A DNA stretch of 17,475 bases from Roseiflexaceae bacterium UBA965 (GCA_002292925.1 DBCF01000145.1:5701-23175), one strand, 5' to 3'. Positions 1 to 12,112 are shown, counted from the stretch's first letter. The notes: generated from the sequence alone by a model not told the origin. Translations and numbers: made by a program.

Positions 1-28
1 CGGGAACTCAATACGAAGGAGCAAATCC

Positions 29-991
29 ATGAGTGCAAAATTTGGGGTGTTTGTGCCACAAGGCTGGCGTATGGATCTAGTCGAAATTCGCGATCCGCTA
101 GCCCAATACGAAGCGATGACTGCCGTCGCTCGTGAAGCCGAAAAGGCTCAGTTCGATTCGATTTGGGTGTATGACCACTTCCATACGGTGCCTACTCCCG
201 AAATCGAAACCACCTTTGAGTGTTGGTCGATTACCGCCGGCCTTTCACGTGACACCAAGAGCATCAAAATCGGCCAAATGGTTGCGTGTAACGGCTATCG
301 TAACCCGGCCTTGCTCGCCAAAATCGCCTCGACCATCGACGTGATGAGCGCTGGGCGCTTGTTGTGTGGCCTTGGGGCTGGCTGGTACGAACACGAATGG
401 CGGGCCTACGGTTACGGCTTCCCCGAAGTACCAGAGCGCATGCGAGCCTTCCGTGAGGCGGTCGAGATTGTCGTCAAAATGTGGACCGAAGAAAAACCGA
501 CCTACCAAGGGAAGTTTTATACTATCAATGAACCCATCAACGAACCCAAAGGCATTCAAACGCCCCACATTCCGTTGTGGTTGGGTGGTGGTGGTGAAAA
601 AGTCACCCTCAAGTTGGTGGCTAAGTATGCCCAAGCCTGTAATGTGGGTGGCGGTGATCCCGTATTGGTGAGCCAAAAGCTTGCTATTTTGAAGGAACAT
701 TGTGAGACTCTCGGGCGTTCGTACGATGCCATCACCAAAAGCACCAACATCAACGTGTTTATGCTCAAGCCAGGTGAAGATGCCGAACAAGCCACCGCCA
801 AGGTGCGGGGTGCGACGAGCCTCGAGAATTACAAAAAGAACGTCGTAGTAGGTACTGCAGATGCAGTGACTGCCAAAATCGACTCGTTGTTGGCAGCCGG
901 TGCTGATTATATCATTGGGTATTTGCCCCGTGTGGCGTACGAGCCAGAGCGTGTCCAACAATACGCCGAAGTCGTCAAACAATACGCCTAG
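29..991 (+). CDS. LLM-class F420-dependent oxidoreductase, Rv1855c-like
   Basis: This 320-residue protein looks like a complete luciferase-like (LLM) TIM-barrel oxidoreductase that would use reduced coenzyme F420, or less likely FMN, as hydride donor in the cytoplasm. The N-terminus MSAKFGVFVPQGWRMDL, the segment WVYDHFHTVPTP (about residues 46-57), CNGYRNPALLAK (about 87-98), GLGAGWYEHEWRAYGYGFP (about 114-132), and INEPKG followed by PLWLGGGGE match the family typified by Mycobacterium Rv1855c. The length is normal for the family. The ATG at 29 is preceded by a good Shine-Dalgarno (GAAGGAG, 15-21). The substrate cannot be read from the sequence. The gene faces rpoC and is followed by its own hairpin terminator. 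Family assignment is secure; cofactor choice rests on family knowledge. Confidence 0.9.
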   Translation: MSAKFGVFVPQGWRMDLVEIRDPLAQYEAMTAVAREAEKAQFDSIWVYDHFHTVPTPEIETTFECWSITAGLSRDTKSIKIGQMVACNGYRNPALLAKIASTIDVMSAGRLLCGLGAGWYEHEWRAYGYGFPEVPERMRAFREAVEIVVKMWTEEKPTYQGKFYTINEPINEPKGIQTPHIPLWLGGGGEKVTLKLVAKYAQACNVGGGDPVLVSQKLAILKEHCETLGRSYDAITKSTNINVFMLKPGEDAEQATAKVRGATSLENYKKNVVVGTADAVTAKIDSLLAAGADYIIGYLPRVAYEPERVQQYAEVVKQYA

Positions 992-1000
992 ACCCGTCAA

Positions 1001-1038
1001 AACACCGCCATGCTGCAATTACGTAGCATGGTGGTGTT
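1001..1038 (+). terminator. Terminator hairpin of the F420 oxidoreductase gene
   Basis: Ten bases after the stop codon, AACACCGCCATGCT (1001-1014) pairs with AGCATGGTGGTGTT (1025-1038). This gives a 14-bp stem with one G:U pair and a 10-base loop. The following bases are T-rich only in part, so it may be moderately strong. It lies between two convergent genes. Confidence 0.7.
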
Positions 1039-1071
1039 ACTATTGTTGTGTTGGTATGTGTGTGGTTACAA

Positions 1072-1111
1072 AACAATCCCCCTGCACGAATGACCGTGCA
1101 GGGGGATTGTT
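1072..1111 (-). terminator. Rho-independent terminator of rpoBC
   Basis: AACAATCCCCCTGCACG (1072-1088) is perfectly complementary to CGTGCAGGGGGATTGTT (1095-1111), giving a 17-bp GC-rich stem with a six-base loop. On the minus strand it sits 14 bases past the rpoC stop, and with the stem's own end it runs into TTTTGTAACC. It may also stop rightward read-through from the oxidoreductase gene. Confidence 0.85.
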
Positions 1112-1125
1112 GATTATGACTGGGT

Positions 1126-4100
1126 TTATTGTGGGTCGTTGGGTGAGTCGTTTACATCGCTTTTCAACGATTCCAGCATGGCAAGGACGTCGGCATCAAC
1201 GGGCTTGACCGTCGGTGTGGCGCGCTGGCGTGCAGGCTTGGCTGGGGCGGCTGTTGGTTGAGTTTCCATTTCAGGATCAACTTGAGCCGTTCCTACCGCC
1301 ACCGTTTCGAGTTCTGCTTCGATGTCGGCGCGTTCGTTGTCTTCGGCCAAGCTCCGGCGTTGGGCTTCGGCCAATTCAGCAGCTGCCAATTCGGCGGCGG
1401 CGACTTGACGCCGAGCTTCGGCACCGGTACCGGCGGGGATGAGCTTGCCGATGACGACGTTTTCTTTGAGACCACGTAAGTAGTCGATTTTGCCAGTAAT
1501 GGCAGCCTCGGTAAGCACGCGGGTGGTCTCTTGGAAGGAAGCTGCCGACAAGAAGCTGTCGGTTTCGAGTGAGGCTTTGGTGATACCAAGCAACAGTGAT
1601 GATGCCGTTGCGGGGATGCCACCTTGGGCCCAGATTTCGGTGTTGACGCGGGCAAATTCACCGATGTCGACACGCTCGCCGGGCAGGTAATGGGTATCAC
1701 CGGCTTCGTTGATGCGTACGCGGCGGAGCATTTGGCGGATGATGACCTCGAGGTGCTTGTCATTGATGCCTACGCCTTGGGGGCGGTACACCTTTTGGGC
1801 TTCTTTGAGCATATAGGTCTGCAAGGCGTCGCGCCCTTTGATCTCGAGCAAATCTTGGGGAAGTGCCGAACCTTCGGTCAAGAGCTGACCAGCCACCACA
1901 CGACTGCCATCATTGACTTCTTTGCGCAAGCGAGCGTTTTGGGCGATGGGAGTATCGATGGCGTCTTGGTAGTTGCTGATGATATTGATGATGCGCCCAG
2001 AGATGTTTACCACACCGTGTTGGCGGGCACGCAAGGCTTGCTCGCGGATTTCGGTGTTGTTGCTCCGGGCAATGATGTCGCCCTTGTGCACGGTAGCTCC
2101 ATGTTCGACAGTGGCAACGAAATGATCAGGCATGATTTGCTCGTCGTAGACATTACCTTCATCGACGATATGCAAATACTGCTGTTGATTCTTTTCGCCA
2201 TCTTTCGAGCGGGTAAGTACACCATCTTGTTCGGCGAGGACGGCACGGGTTTCGAGTTTGACACGTGCTTCGAAAATTTCGATGATACGTGGCAACCCTT
2301 GGGTGATGTCATCTGCCGACGCCACACCACCGGTGTGGAAGGTACGGAGCGTGAGCTGCGTGCCGGGTTCACCGATTGACTGGGCAGCGATAATCCCGAC
2401 GGCTTCGCCGATTTCGACCAACTTACCGGTGGCCAAATTACGTCCGTAGCACTTGCGACAAATGCCGTATTCGGCTTGGCAGTATAGTGGGGTGCGGATA
2501 AAGACGTGGGTGACGCCGCTGGCATAAAACGTCTCAGCAACTTCTTCACGGACTTCGTCGCCCGCTACCACCAATACGGTGCCATCTTTGGCGATGATGT
2601 CTTGAGCGGCGATACGACCGACGGCACGTGAGGGCATCTTCCAGTCCATTGATTCGTCGTCGTTGTCGAGCTCATGAATCAACAAGCTGTCGTTTGAGCC
2701 ACAGTCGTCGGTGGTGACGATGTTGTCTTGGGCGACGTCGATGAGACGACGAGTCAAATAACCGGCGTCTGCAGTACGCAAGGCGGTGTCGGCCAACCCT
2801 TTACGACCACCGTGGGTTGATACGAAGTATTCAAGCACCGTCAAACCTTCGCGGAAGTTCGATTTGATCGGCAATTCGATGATTTTGCCGGTGGGGTCAG
2901 CCATCAAACCACGCATACCAGCCATCTGGGTCAACTGGTTGATGTTACCGCGGGCTTTGGAGCGCACCATCATTGACACCGGATTGAACGGTTGCGCATC
3001 ATTGGCTTTGCGCACCAACCCTGTCATGGTTTTGCTGGCTTCGGTCCAAATCTGTACTACTTGGTTATAGCGTTCTTTGTCGGTGGTAAGCCCACGACTG
3101 AAACGTTTTTCCGCGGCGGTGCGTTGTGCTTCGGCATGCTGCATGATGCCGCTTTTGTCGTCAGGTACTTTGATGTCTTGTACGCCGACGGTCATACCAC
3201 CACGCATGGCGTAATGGAAGCCGACCGACTTGATTTTGTCGGCTTGTTCGGCGGTACGTTCTGACCCGTAGTAGCGCAACAATTCTTCGTGGCTGAATTG
3301 GCGGCTGGGGTACATGGCCCGAATGGTGTCGAGGTTTTCCTCGCTGAGATTTTCGGGGGTGGTGTACCACTTGTAGCAGTCAGCGATGATGTTTTTGAGA
3401 CCATCTTTGACCACTTCATGGTTGCGGTATTGCAACGGTGGCAACAATTCACGGTTGAAAATCAAGCGGCCCACCGTGGTTTCGAGCAACATGCGTGGCG
3501 TACCGTCGTTGTCTGGGATGAGTTGGCGCACGGCACGATCGTTGGGCTGGCCGTTGAGTGTGACGCCACGCATCCGCACCCAGATGGGGGCTTGGATGTC
3601 GACGACACCTTTATCGAAGGCCAACAAGGCTTCGTCGCTGTCGGTAAAGACTTTGCCGGCGCCCTTGGCGTCGTCACGCACAATCGTCAAGTAGAAACAA
3701 CCCAACACGATGTCTTGGGAAGGGGTGATAATCGGGTCACCCGTGGCTGGCGACAAAATGTTGTACTTGGACAACATGCGCAAGCGTGCTTCTTCTTGGG
3801 CTTTTTTGGACAATGGTACGTGCACGGCCATCTGGTCACCGTCAAAGTCGGCGTTGAAGGCGGTACAGACCAATGGGTGCAATTGAATGGCCGAACCCTC
3901 GATCAAATTGGCTTCGAAGGCTTGGATTGATAGACGGTGGAGCGACGGGGCGCGGTTGAGCAACACCAAGTATTCCTTGATGACCTCTTCGAGCACGTCC
4001 CACACTTCGGGTTTGACCCGCTCGACCAATTTCTTGGCGGCTTTGATGTTGCTGACCACCCCGTTGGCAACCAAACGTTGCATCACAAAGGGCTTGAACA

Positions 4101-5748
4101 ACTCCAATGCCATCTTTTTGGGCAAACCACATTGATGAAGCTTGAGGTTGGGTCCAACCACGATGACCGAACGACCCGAATAGTCCACACGCTTACCGAG
4201 CAAGTTTTGCCGGAATCGACCTTGCTTGCCCTTGAGCATGTCGCTGAGTGACTTGAGGCGATGTTTGCCTTTGCCACTAACGGCACGACCACGCCGGCCA
4301 TTGTCGATGAGGGCATCGACGGCTTCTTGGAGCATGCGCTTTTCGTTGCGTACGATGATATCGGGGGCATTGAGCTCCATCAAGCGCTTGAGCCGATTGT
4401 TGCGGTTGATGACGCGGCGATACAAATCGTTGAGGTCTGAGGTGGCAAAGCGGCCGCCGTCGAGTTGCACCATCGGGCGCAAATCGGGGGGGATGACGGG
4501 GAGGACGGTCATAATCATCCACTCGGGTTTGTTGCCACTTTTGCGGAAGGCTTCGACCACGCGCATACGCTTGGTCAATTTCTTGCGCTTGGGACTATTG
4601 TTCGAGCTACTGATTTCGGATTGGAGTTGTACCGCCAAAGTATCGAGGTCGACGGTGCGCTCAATCAAGCCGCGGATGGCGCTGGCGCCCATTTCGGCCT
4701 TGAATACACCAGTGCTCTTGGGCGCAATTTCGCACAAATCACGATAATCGGATTCGCTGAGGATGCGCTTGAGCCGAATGGCGTCGAGCTTGTCAAGGCT
4801 CTGCTTCTTTTCTTTGAGGAGCAGATCCTTCTCGCGGTCGAGCTTTTCGTCGATGCGGTTGTGTTGGTCACGGGCTACTTGCTCGCGTTGTTCACGGGCA
4901 GCACCACGCATCAAATTGTCGTCGTCGCGGCGCTGGCTTTGGGCATCGAGGGCTGCTAATTCGCGCTCGTAGTACTCATCGAGTTGGTCGAGAGTCGCTT
5001 CACTGATTTTGCGTCCTTCTTCAACCAGCATCACGCTACGGAAGAGGATTTCTTCGTCGGCGATTTCTTCGTCGCGAATCTCGAGATCTTCACGCAGTTT
5101 TTCGTAGTCTTGTTTGAGTAAGCGCTTTTGGGCATCAAGGTTGCTGACGACGCTTTCTGGAGTGACTTCTACCTCGACATCAATACGCGGCACGTCGATG
5201 CGTTGCAAATCGGTGGTCAGACCGGTTGCAATGGCGCCTTGTTTGTCTTTGGCGTCAAGCTCAAGGCTGGCGATGCGGTCATCGTACTTGGCTTCGAGCT
5301 CAGCACGAATCTCGGCACGGGCTTCGTCGTCGATATGCGTGACGATGTAGGCAGCAAAGTAGAGCACACGCTCGAGGTTGCGCGGTGTGATGTCGAGCAA
5401 CAGGCTCAAGCGGCTCGGTGATCCTTTGACGAACCAAATATGGCTGACCGGAGTGGCCAGTTGGATGTGCGCCATGCGTTCGCGGCGGACTTTCGAACGG
5501 GTGACGGTGACGCCACACTTGTCGCAGACCACACCGCGGAAGCGCACACGCTTGTACTTCCCACAGTAACATTCCCAGTCACGGGTAGGACCGAAGATCT
5601 TTTCGCAGAACAAGCCATCACGCTCGGGTTTGAGTGTGCGGTAGTTGATGGTTTCGGGTTTGGTAACCTCACCATGTGACCACGCCAGAATCGCCGCGGG
5701 CGACGCAAGGCTGATACGAATCGAGCTGAAATCGTTGATCTCGAGCAT
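1126..5748 (-). CDS. rpoC: DNA-directed RNA polymerase subunit beta'
   Basis: RpoC is the catalytic beta' subunit of RNA polymerase. Numbered from the ATG at 5748 (1540 residues), the zinc ribbon cysteines are C60, C62, C75 and C78. The Mg-binding loop NADFDGD is at about 632-638, the bridge-helix region GGRKGLADTALRTADAGYLTRR at about 980-1001 and the trigger loop LRTFHTGG at about 1134-1141. The second zinc site is C1016, C1090, C1097 and C1100, with the same spacing as in E. coli. The trigger loop lacks the large insertion of E. coli. About 200 helix-rich, highly charged residues (141-341) are inserted after the zinc ribbon, and a low-complexity tail of roughly 100 residues follows the conserved C-terminus. 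A GTG at 5760 is in frame, but AGGAAG abuts it and lies 11 bases before the ATG, so ATG is preferred. rpoB ends 31 bases upstream. Confidence 0.98.
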   Translation of the reverse strand: MLEINDFSSIRISLASPAAILAWSHGEVTKPETINYRTLKPERDGLFCEKIFGPTRDWECYCGKYKRVRFRGVVCDKCGVTVTRSKVRRERMAHIQLATPVSHIWFVKGSPSRLSLLLDITPRNLERVLYFAAYIVTHIDDEARAEIRAELEAKYDDRIASLELDAKDKQGAIATGLTTDLQRIDVPRIDVEVEVTPESVVSNLDAQKRLLKQDYEKLREDLEIRDEEIADEEILFRSVMLVEEGRKISEATLDQLDEYYERELAALDAQSQRRDDDNLMRGAAREQREQVARDQHNRIDEKLDREKDLLLKEKKQSLDKLDAIRLKRILSESDYRDLCEIAPKSTGVFKAEMGASAIRGLIERTVDLDTLAVQLQSEISSSNNSPKRKKLTKRMRVVEAFRKSGNKPEWMIMTVLPVIPPDLRPMVQLDGGRFATSDLNDLYRRVINRNNRLKRLMELNAPDIIVRNEKRMLQEAVDALIDNGRRGRAVSGKGKHRLKSLSDMLKGKQGRFRQNLLGKRVDYSGRSVIVVGPNLKLHQCGLPKKMALELFKPFVMQRLVANGVVSNIKAAKKLVERVKPEVWDVLEEVIKEYLVLLNRAPSLHRLSIQAFEANLIEGSAIQLHPLVCTAFNADFDGDQMAVHVPLSKKAQEEARLRMLSKYNILSPATGDPIITPSQDIVLGCFYLTIVRDDAKGAGKVFTDSDEALLAFDKGVVDIQAPIWVRMRGVTLNGQPNDRAVRQLIPDNDGTPRMLLETTVGRLIFNRELLPPLQYRNHEVVKDGLKNIIADCYKWYTTPENLSEENLDTIRAMYPSRQFSHEELLRYYGSERTAEQADKIKSVGFHYAMRGGMTVGVQDIKVPDDKSGIMQHAEAQRTAAEKRFSRGLTTDKERYNQVVQIWTEASKTMTGLVRKANDAQPFNPVSMMVRSKARGNINQLTQMAGMRGLMADPTGKIIELPIKSNFREGLTVLEYFVSTHGGRKGLADTALRTADAGYLTRRLIDVAQDNIVTTDDCGSNDSLLIHELDNDDESMDWKMPSRAVGRIAAQDIIAKDGTVLVVAGDEVREEVAETFYASGVTHVFIRTPLYCQAEYGICRKCYGRNLATGKLVEIGEAVGIIAAQSIGEPGTQLTLRTFHTGGVASADDITQGLPRIIEIFEARVKLETRAVLAEQDGVLTRSKDGEKNQQQYLHIVDEGNVYDEQIMPDHFVATVEHGATVHKGDIIARSNNTEIREQALRARQHGVVNISGRIINIISNYQDAIDTPIAQNARLRKEVNDGSRVVAGQLLTEGSALPQDLLEIKGRDALQTYMLKEAQKVYRPQGVGINDKHLEVIIRQMLRRVRINEAGDTHYLPGERVDIGEFARVNTEIWAQGGIPATASSLLLGITKASLETDSFLSAASFQETTRVLTEAAITGKIDYLRGLKENVVIGKLIPAGTGAEARRQVAAAELAAAELAEAQRRSLAEDNERADIEAELETVAVGTAQVDPEMETQPTAAPAKPARQRATPTVKPVDADVLAMLESLKSDVNDSPNDPQ

Positions 5749-5779
5749 ACGTAAATGCACTTCCTAGGGATAACCCCTG

Positions 5780-9520
<3,741 letters not shown>

Positions 9521-9585
9521 GGAAACCTCGCTTTGTTCGGGCGGTAACCAAGGGGCAACAAATGTACATAAACACACGACAATGC

Positions 9586-9610
9586 AAAAAACACCCTACC
9601 CGGCGCTTTT
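9586..9610 (-). promoter_or_regulatory. Possible attenuator hairpin in the rpoB leader
   Basis: On the minus strand AAAAGCGCC (9610-9602) can pair with GGTGTTTT (9595-9588 and adjoining T) around a GGGTAG loop, with two G:U pairs, ending in a run of six T. It resembles a weak terminator 66 bases before the rpoB start codon. The stem is short and partly A:U, so this could be chance. Confidence 0.25.
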
Positions 9611-9717
9611 CGTCTCTGTTTGACGGTAATGCCTGGTAGTTGTTATCTGCGATTCATCGTGCGCGGTTCCTGTTCATGACGGTGTACGAAGAGTACTGCC
9701 ATATACAGCGAATTAGA

Positions 9718-9746
9718 ATAATACTATAAATTGATACTTTCGTCAA
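9718..9746 (-). promoter_or_regulatory. Sigma-70-type promoter of rpoBC
   Basis: On the minus strand TTGACG (9746-9741) is followed after exactly 17 bases by TATTAT (9723-9718). Each hexamer matches the consensus at five of six positions. Transcription would start near 9711 and give a leader of about 190 nt before the rpoB ATG at 9520. It lies in a strongly AT-rich stretch and is the best promoter-like signal in the window. Confidence 0.75.
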
Positions 9747-9884
9747 GCATAATCTGCGAAATCAACGCCAAATAATGGTTTCTGAAAAATGACTGATACG
9801 AAAACGCTATCTTTATCACTAATTTTACACTATTTTGCACTCTTGTGGTAGCTTCACTATGGAAAATATCAGCTTGGTGAGATG

Positions 9885-9893
9885 TGTTACAAT
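9885..9893 (+). promoter_or_regulatory. Probable extended -10 promoter of the PSP1 gene
   Basis: TGTTACAAT forms an extended -10 element: TGn followed by TACAAT, a five-of-six match. No good -35 hexamer lies 17 bases upstream, which is common for extended -10 promoters. The predicted start near 9900 gives a leader of about 55 nt before the ATG at 9955, which has AAAGGG seven bases upstream of it. Confidence 0.45.
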
Positions 9894-9954
9894 AATGCAC
9901 ACCTACATAGGTCACTTTGTTAATGATATAGATTGTGTTGTAAAGGGTAATACT

Positions 9955-11724
9955 ATGCCTATTGTTGTCGGCATCCGTTTTAAGGATTCCGGAAAAACAT
10001 ACTACTTTGACCCTACCCAGACCGATGCCGTGGTACAGGGCCAATATGTGATTGTCGAAACTGCCCGTGGCCTCGAAATGGCGCGGGTCTCCGAATTACC
10101 GCACGAAGTCGAAGAATCAGCAATTGTGGGCGAACTCAAGCCGGTGATTCGCCATGCTACCCCCGAAGACGATGTGCGTTGGAAGCAACTCAATAGTCGC
10201 CAAGATGAATTAATCAAACGTTGCCAAGAAAAAATCGACGAGCACGAATTGCCGATGGGGCTAGTCAAAGCCGAATATAGCTTTGATGGGTCGCGTTTGA
10301 CCTTTTATTTCACGGCCGACAAACGGGTCGACTTCCGCAATCTGGTGCGTGATTTGGCGCGCACCTTCCGCACACGCATCGAATTGCGCCAAATCGGCCC
10401 ACGCGACGAAGCGAAACTGCTCGGTGGTATCGGCCCGTGTGGACGGATTTTGTGTTGTGCAACGTTTTTGCCTGACTACGCCCGGGTCTCGATCAAAATG
10501 GCCAAAGACCAAGATTTGCCTCTCAATCCTAGCAAAATCAGCGGCGTGTGTGGGCGCTTGCTTTGTTGTCTAGCCTATGAACACGAACAATACATCGAAA
10601 TGAAGGCCGAAATGCCGCGCCGTGGCATGTGGGTGCAAACGCCCGAGGGCCCCGGTGAAGTAGTCAATGTCAATGTGCTGCGGAGCACGGTGACGGTGTT
10701 GTTGTCGGCCACTGGGGTGCCCGAAGAGTTTTCTCCCCAAGTCATCCAAGAAACCACCAATGAAGTCGCCAATCAAGCCAAAGCACGGAATGCCGAAGGG
10801 ATTACGCCGGCAGTATCGCATCAGCGTAACCGTGGCGAGCGCCGCTTGTTGCGCGAAGAATTTGAATCATCGGATATGTTGGCCGCCTTGGCTGCCCTCG
10901 AAGATAAACCAGACGAACAAGCACGGGGCGACGATATCGGCGCTGCTGTCCGTCAGAAACCCAACGACAATCGCCGTGACGACAATCGCCGCGACGACCG
11001 TCGGAGTGCGCCCCCCATGCAGGATCGCCGTGGCCTGGATAACCGCTCCACTGGCGATCGGCGCCCGGGCTTCACGCCGAACGATGCGCGCTCACCGCGT
11101 CCCGATGGGGCGGCGCGTCCCGATGACCGGCGCAATGCCCCGTTTACGCCCCGCCCACCCCAAGGTGGTGAGCGCCGCCCCGATGCGCCACCCCGCAACG
11201 AACGCTTTGTGCGCCCCGATGCACCGGTCCGCAGCGACAATCCCGTACGTGAAGAGCGCTTTGTGCGCCCCGATGCACCGGCCCGCAGCGACAATCCCGT
11301 ACGCGAGGAACGCTTTGTACGCCCAGATGCACCGGCCCGCAGCGACAATCCGGTGCGCGAGGAGCAGATAACCCCGCCCACAGAACGTCTCGAGCGCCCG
11401 GCGTTGCAACCCGAGCGCCGCCGCATGCACCCTGATGGTGGTAATACGCCAGCACGTGACGAACGGCCAGCCCGTGACAATCGTTCGTTCGAGCGCACTG
11501 CACCCCGTCCGCGCGACGAACAACGTCCCGATCGCCCACCCTTGCAACCTGAGCGCCGCAGTGTGGCGCCACCGCCCCCGACGCCACCGACACCCGCACC
11601 AACGAGCCCCGATGTGAGTAGCGTTGATGACCAATATTCGGTGCCACAGGTGCCACCCGTGGCGCAACGCAACGATGGTGATTTGCTCCGGCGTCGGCGC
11701 CGTAAATTGGGCGGCAACGAGTAA
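9955..11724 (+). CDS. PSP1-domain (RicT/YaaT-like) protein with long Arg/Asp/Pro-rich tail
   Basis: The 589-residue product begins MPIVVGIRFKDSGKTYYF, a typical PSP1-family N-terminus, which fixes the ATG at 9955 rather than the TTG at 9835. The core (about residues 1-265) carries the family's cysteine signatures GPCGRILCC (C162, C167, C168) and GVCGRLLCCL (C199, C204, C205). In Bacillus subtilis the homologue RicT (YaaT) forms an Fe-S-containing complex with RicA and RicF that assists RNase Y in mRNA maturation; no partner genes are visible here. From about residue 330 the sequence becomes a disordered Arg/Asp/Pro/Asn-rich tail with DNRRDD motifs, three 18-residue repeats (417-470), a Pro/Thr-rich stretch and a basic end (LLRRRRRKLGG). 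RicT itself is about 275 residues, so the tail roughly doubles the protein. Its composition suggests nucleic acid binding, which is inference. Confidence 0.9.
   Translation: MPIVVGIRFKDSGKTYYFDPTQTDAVVQGQYVIVETARGLEMARVSELPHEVEESAIVGELKPVIRHATPEDDVRWKQLNSRQDELIKRCQEKIDEHELPMGLVKAEYSFDGSRLTFYFTADKRVDFRNLVRDLARTFRTRIELRQIGPRDEAKLLGGIGPCGRILCCATFLPDYARVSIKMAKDQDLPLNPSKISGVCGRLLCCLAYEHEQYIEMKAEMPRRGMWVQTPEGPGEVVNVNVLRSTVTVLLSATGVPEEFSPQVIQETTNEVANQAKARNAEGITPAVSHQRNRGERRLLREEFESSDMLAALAALEDKPDEQARGDDIGAAVRQKPNDNRRDDNRRDDRRSAPPMQDRRGLDNRSTGDRRPGFTPNDARSPRPDGAARPDDRRNAPFTPRPPQGGERRPDAPPRNERFVRPDAPVRSDNPVREERFVRPDAPARSDNPVREERFVRPDAPARSDNPVREEQITPPTERLERPALQPERRRMHPDGGNTPARDERPARDNRSFERTAPRPRDEQRPDRPPLQPERRSVAPPPPTPPTPAPTSPDVSSVDDQYSVPQVPPVAQRNDGDLLRRRRRKLGGNE
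11203..11364 (+). repeat. Three tandem 54-bp repeats inside the PSP1 gene
   Basis: Three head-to-tail copies (11203-11256, 11257-11310, 11311-11364) each encode 18 residues, RFVRPDAP(V/A)RSDNPVREE. Copy one differs from the others by Val for Ala, and the remaining differences are mostly synonymous third-position changes. The unit is a multiple of three, so copy-number change would keep the frame. Confidence 0.95.
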
Positions 11725-11740
11725 TTTGTGACTAATAGAA

Positions 11741-11773
11741 AGCCCCTCATCCACATGCTGTGGATGAGGGGCT
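11741..11773. terminator. Bidirectional terminator between PSP1 gene and coiled-coil gene
   Basis: AGCCCCTCATCCACA (11741-11755) pairs perfectly with TGTGGATGAGGGGCT (11759-11773) around a three-base loop. On the plus strand GTTTTGT follows, which suits ending the PSP1 gene 16 bases after its stop. On the minus strand TTCTATTAG follows, so it can also end the operon whose last gene stops at 11805. Confidence 0.85.
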
Positions 11774-11804
11774 GTTTTGTATACTACACACCGGAGTGTG
11801 CCGG

Positions 11805-12089
11805 TTATTCTGGTTTGGCGCTGGCTTTGGCCGCCGTCACGATTTGTTGTAGGTAGGCTTGCCAGGCGTTGCGATTGGCGTAGGCGATGCGGCGCACCTC
11901 GACGATGTCACCGCTATCGGCGGCTGCCACCGACTCGGCCAAGGTTTCTTGGAAGGTGCGCGCCATGTCGGCCACTGCTTTGCGGAGCTCGGTATTCATG
12001 ACCCGCTGGCGCTCGAGTTCGTTTTTGTAGTAGGCCTGCAGGCGCTCGGCTTCGTCACGTTGGGTGACTAAATCGTCGTGAGTGGTCAT
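11805..12089 (-). CDS. Small coiled-coil protein of unknown function
   Basis: This 94-residue protein is not recognised. It is highly charged and helical. A probable coiled coil covers about residues 5-55, running through DLVTQRDEAERLQAY and NELERQRVMNTELRKAVADM, and a second helix contains RRIAYANRNAWQAYLQQI (about 66-83). It has no signal peptide, membrane segment or cysteine. The ATG at 12089 has AAAGGA nine bases upstream, a good ribosome binding site. It starts only 23 bases after the FemAB-like gene ends and is followed by a terminator, so it is probably the last gene of that operon. A structural or adaptor role is a guess. Confidence 0.75.
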   Translation of the reverse strand: MTTHDDLVTQRDEAERLQAYYKNELERQRVMNTELRKAVADMARTFQETLAESVAAADSGDIVEVRRIAYANRNAWQAYLQQIVTAAKASAKPE

Positions 12090-12112
12090 TGAATATTATC
12101 CTTTGTGTGCCA

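Larger units (their letters stand above)
9521..9954. other. Divergent intergenic region between rpoB and the PSP1 gene
   Basis: These 434 bases carry no convincing gene. Reading frames that extend into them from rpoB and from the PSP1 gene use GTG or TTG starts without a Shine-Dalgarno and lack family conservation. The half nearest rpoB is the transcribed rpoB leader. The half from about 9700 onward is AT-rich and holds the two outward-facing promoters listed separately. A small CCTA-CA-TAGG inverted repeat lies at 9902-9911, just downstream of the expected PSP1 start site; its role is unknown. Confidence 0.7.

Noticed and set aside
245..1018. Minus-strand open frame of 257 codons
   Set aside because: It is antisense to the F420 oxidoreductase gene, whose family motifs and ribosome binding site are clear, and it runs into the terminator.
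9521..9577. N-terminal extension of RpoB from a GTG start
   Set aside because: No Shine-Dalgarno precedes the GTG, while the ATG at 9520 has one, and the extra residues show no RpoB conservation.
9835..9954. N-terminal extension of the PSP1 protein from a TTG start
   Set aside because: The extra 40 residues precede the conserved MPIVVGIRF start, contain the likely promoter, and lack a ribosome binding site.
11203..11364. Repeats considered as a CRISPR array or mobile element
   Set aside because: The copies are directly adjacent without spacers, keep the reading frame and encode part of the PSP1 protein.
10953..11756. Several long minus-strand frames opposite the PSP1 gene tail
   Set aside because: They consist of Arg/Ser/Gly-rich low-complexity sequence produced by the biased Arg/Asp/Pro codons and tandem repeats on the other strand.
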